From NCBI GenBank assembly GCA_020440935.1, contig JAGRNC010000103.1, positions 1 to 7,983 on the forward strand: a stretch of DNA of 7,983 bases, read 5' to 3'. Shown here piece after piece: positions 6,296-7,983 of this stretch (positions within the stretch are counted from its first letter, which is position 1; each line of letters starts with the position of its first letter). A program made the translations under genes and the position numbers. Source of the DNA: Leptospiraceae bacterium. GTDB lineage: Bacteria; Spirochaetota; Leptospiria; Leptospirales; Leptonemataceae. The notes below the pieces were generated by a model that worked only from the letters and a program-made list of their open reading frames with translations, was not told the origin of the DNA and searched no databases.

Positions 6296-6499
6296 ATGCA
6301 TCAGAAGGGCAATCGCACAGTAGTGGTTATGGATGAGCAGGAGGATCCCGAGGCCAGAAGCGGCAATTGTAGCAGTTGTGGGCAGGCCGGGGTGAGAACC
6401 TACCAGTATGGAATGTGTCGCTCCTGTTTGGCCGCCAGGCTGAAGGGAATGCAGGAATTCATTGATGAGCAGAGGAAGGAGATTTTCGGGGATCGCTAG
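6296..6499 (+). CDS. Small zinc-ribbon-like protein, 67 aa, unknown function
   Basis: The key feature is a four-cysteine knuckle pair, CSSCG...YGMCRSC (Cys25, Cys28, Cys41, Cys44; CxxC-x12-CxxC). The 'YGMCRxC' style recalls the zinc site of ribosomal protein S14 and similar zinc ribbons, but the rest is not S14. The N-terminal 24 residues are polar and acidic (VMDEQEDPEARSG), and the C-terminus is a likely helix (LKGMQEFIDEQRKEIF). The ATG at 6296 is preceded at a distance by GGTGGA, a weak site. The frame is open further up (ATG 6233, GTG 6131), so a longer 88-aa product cannot be excluded. It overlaps the next gene by 35 nt. A cytoplasmic metal- or nucleic-acid-binding role is plausible but unproven. 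Confidence 0.6.
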   Translation: MHQKGNRTVVVMDEQEDPEARSGNCSSCGQAGVRTYQYGMCRSCLAARLKGMQEFIDEQRKEIFGDR

Positions 6500-7517
6500 T
6501 GTTCTGGCGGTTCTATTTCTAGGCTTTCATTGTGAAGCTATTGACCGGGCCCGCCCCAGAACCATGTTCGGGGAAGGTCTGGAAAGTGGCGGATCCGATG
6601 GAGTTAAAGTCTATCTAAATGCGGGAGTTCTAACCCATAAATCGGAAAAGCTTTATCCGCGAGAGGATGTCCAGAGGCTCCTGGATGGAGCGGCTGCAAA
6701 GTTAGAACAAAAATACGAGGGACTTTCCTTTCATTTTATCCTGGATCAATCTCAGGATCTTGAATTTGTCACCGGCCGAGCCCTTCGAAAAACCAATCTA
6801 AAAATCAGTCCATTCGCGCTCCGCGAAGGTCTGGAAAGAGCAAATGCATATCTACGCGAAATCGCGGTAGCGCCATTCGTAGATATTGCGCGCTCGGCCC
6901 TGTTACGCAACACAGGTTCCCTGAGTATAAGTCTTCCACAAAATGCACAAAATGGTGCCACGGATTATGTATTCCGCGATGCAGAGAATCTTCTGGAGGG
7001 ATGGCTGGGCGCGGATTGGAGCCAGAAATGGCCGGAGCTTGCGGTTTACAACTTCCTCAGTTATTGGCAGAGTTACTCCTCTGAACAAATTCACTATGAT
7101 GTAATCCTCACCGATGCCAGTATCCTGCCAGATTCGGCCTGGAATATAAACAATGGAGCCAGGAAATCGGATTACTACCTGCTTCCTGCGCCGGGCCGGG
7201 CCGCCCTGGATCGCATTGCGCTTGTGGTTTCTTTGAACGGAGTTGCAGGTAGTGATTCAAATCAGGCCGCATTGGTGGAAGGTCTGGAGCATCTTATTCT
7301 ACCAACGATGGAAGACGAAGCCATCGGAATGGATTGGGGGCAACGTCGCATGATACTCAAGGTGTTGCATCGCTTCTATAATAAAGGGAAAAAAGATGCC
7401 TGTCCGGACTGGAATCTTTCGTCGTATAACTATGTAGAGCCAGTGGCTAACCTGAGTCCCCCTCTCGGGTCCCTACTTACAGAAAATCGCTACAATCTTG
7501 ATCGGCTCTGCAATTGA
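6465..7517 (+). CDS. Exported protein of unknown family, 350 aa
   Basis: I do not recognise the family. The N-terminus is a signal peptide: basic MSRGRR, hydrophobic core at residues 8-22, then FHCEA-ID, which suits cleavage after Ala25. Cys23 lies in GFHC, a poor lipobox, so a lipoprotein is less likely. The mature part is a soluble, mixed alpha/beta protein without further membrane segments. Notable stretches are VKVYLNAGVLTH (48-59), a charged helix region (68-85), YWQSYSSEQIHYDVILTDAS (200-219), RIALVVSLNGVAG (250-262) and VEGLEHLILPTMEDE (271-285). It has no HExxH or serine-hydrolase motif. Mature Cys313 and Cys349 could form a disulfide. The ATG at 6465 is preferred over the adjacent TTG at 6462 because AGGA lies 8 nt upstream. 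It overlaps the zinc-ribbon gene and is 8 bp from the lipoprotein gene, so one transcript is likely. Confidence 0.8.
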   Translation: MSRGRRFSGIASVLAVLFLGFHCEAIDRARPRTMFGEGLESGGSDGVKVYLNAGVLTHKSEKLYPREDVQRLLDGAAAKLEQKYEGLSFHFILDQSQDLEFVTGRALRKTNLKISPFALREGLERANAYLREIAVAPFVDIARSALLRNTGSLSISLPQNAQNGATDYVFRDAENLLEGWLGADWSQKWPELAVYNFLSYWQSYSSEQIHYDVILTDASILPDSAWNINNGARKSDYYLLPAPGRAALDRIALVVSLNGVAGSDSNQAALVEGLEHLILPTMEDEAIGMDWGQRRMILKVLHRFYNKGKKDACPDWNLSSYNYVEPVANLSPPLGSLLTENRYNLDRLCN

Positions 7518-7525
7518 GGTATTAA

Positions 7526-7960
7526 ATGTCAAATCGAATCGGAGTAAACTTGCTTCGAGTATCTTACATCGTTGTTATTCTGTTGCTTTCTTCCTGTACC
7601 AGCGGCGGCAGCAGTACCGGAAATAGTTGTGATGCGTCGGGCCGGGATTACATAAGTCGCGATGTGCAGCGGTGCGCCGTAATGCGCTTTAAGTGCGACT
7701 CGGCTTCGCAAGCGTTTTCTGATCAATGTGGCTGTGGTTGTGAACGCATTAAAGAGCGACCGGTTTCACAGTTTACGCAATGCGGACCATCTTCGCGCAA
7801 CGCCGATGCATGCATCCAGATCTACAAACCTGTGTGCGGCTGGAAGGCAAATCCCGACCATTGCTTTTCGTCCAACTGCAAATCTTCCTACGCAAATTCT
7901 TGCTTTGCTTGCGCCGATGAACATGTGGTGGGCTATACATCGGGGGCATGTCCGAATTAA
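7526..7960 (+). CDS. Cysteine-rich lipoprotein with CGCGC motif and Kazal-like segment, 144 aa
   Basis: The signal sequence ends in the lipobox LSSC, giving lipidation at Cys24; a short Ser/Gly linker follows. The mature part has 14 further cysteines in two blocks. Block one (35-72) reads RDVQRCAVMRFKC...FSDQCGCGC, a cysteine pattern met in secreted proteins of several bacterial groups. Block two (86-142) has YKPVCG, then SYANSCFAC and a terminal GYTSGAC, the order seen in Kazal-type protease-inhibitor domains, though with an extra insert of about 10 residues carrying two cysteines. The protein should be disulfide-bonded and membrane-anchored outside the cytoplasm. Protease inhibition is inferred from weak similarity only. 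The GAGG (7516-7519) 6 nt before the ATG overlaps the stop of the preceding gene. Confidence 0.8.
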   Translation: MSNRIGVNLLRVSYIVVILLLSSCTSGGSSTGNSCDASGRDYISRDVQRCAVMRFKCDSASQAFSDQCGCGCERIKERPVSQFTQCGPSSRNADACIQIYKPVCGWKANPDHCFSSNCKSSYANSCFACADEHVVGYTSGACPN

Positions 7961-7983
7961 AGACTTTCAAGCGCTCTAAATCC

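Noticed and set aside
6156..6323. 55-codon + strand frame with a helix-like C-terminus (VTEQKEIRERWNKLL)
   Set aside because: Its ATG lies at the predicted transcription start without a Shine-Dalgarno, and it overlaps the better-supported zinc-ribbon frame.
7961..7983. Terminator or further gene after the lipoprotein
   Set aside because: Only 23 bp remain and they show no hairpin, T-run or start signal.

Overview
The window is bacterial DNA of mid GC content (roughly 50% by eye). A lipobox lipoprotein and a second exported protein suggest a diderm. The lineage cannot be fixed from the sequence. Leptospirales-type spirochaetes or a deltaproteobacterium-like group are possible, but this is a guess.

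Layout, left to right. At the left edge is the 3' end of an alpha/beta-hydrolase gene on the + strand (to 368). It converges on a long minus-strand block (5848 down to 389) that reads gcvT - gcvH - [288-bp gap] - gcvPA - gcvPB - 93-aa unknown - Nudix hydrolase. The four gcv genes encode the T, H and two-subunit P proteins of the glycine cleavage system. P decarboxylates glycine and loads the aminomethyl group onto lipoyl-H. T passes the one-carbon unit to tetrahydrofolate and releases ammonia. The L protein (dihydrolipoyl dehydrogenase) is not in this window. All key motifs are intact, including the PLP lysine in GcvPB and the lipoyl lysine in GcvH. gcvPA starts with TTG.

Between gcvT (minus) and the first clear + strand gene lies a divergent non-coding region (5849-6295). 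It holds a candidate promoter in each direction, each overlapped by a perfect inverted repeat. The gcv-side repeat is a 20-bp palindrome made of two head-to-head near-consensus DnaA boxes, and a third exact TTATNCACA box lies in the adjacent AT-rich tract. The gcvT transcript would have a leader of about 210 nt in which I could not recognise a glycine aptamer.

The right part (6296-7960) is a compact + strand cassette: a 67-aa zinc-ribbon-like protein, a 350-aa exported protein of unknown family overlapping it by 35 nt, and a cysteine-rich lipoprotein with a CGCGC-type motif followed by a Kazal-like segment. None has an assigned function. The gcv genes are ordinary metabolism; the unexplained material is the divergent control region, the gcvH-gcvPA gap with its frameshifted secretory-type reading frame, and the right-hand cassette.
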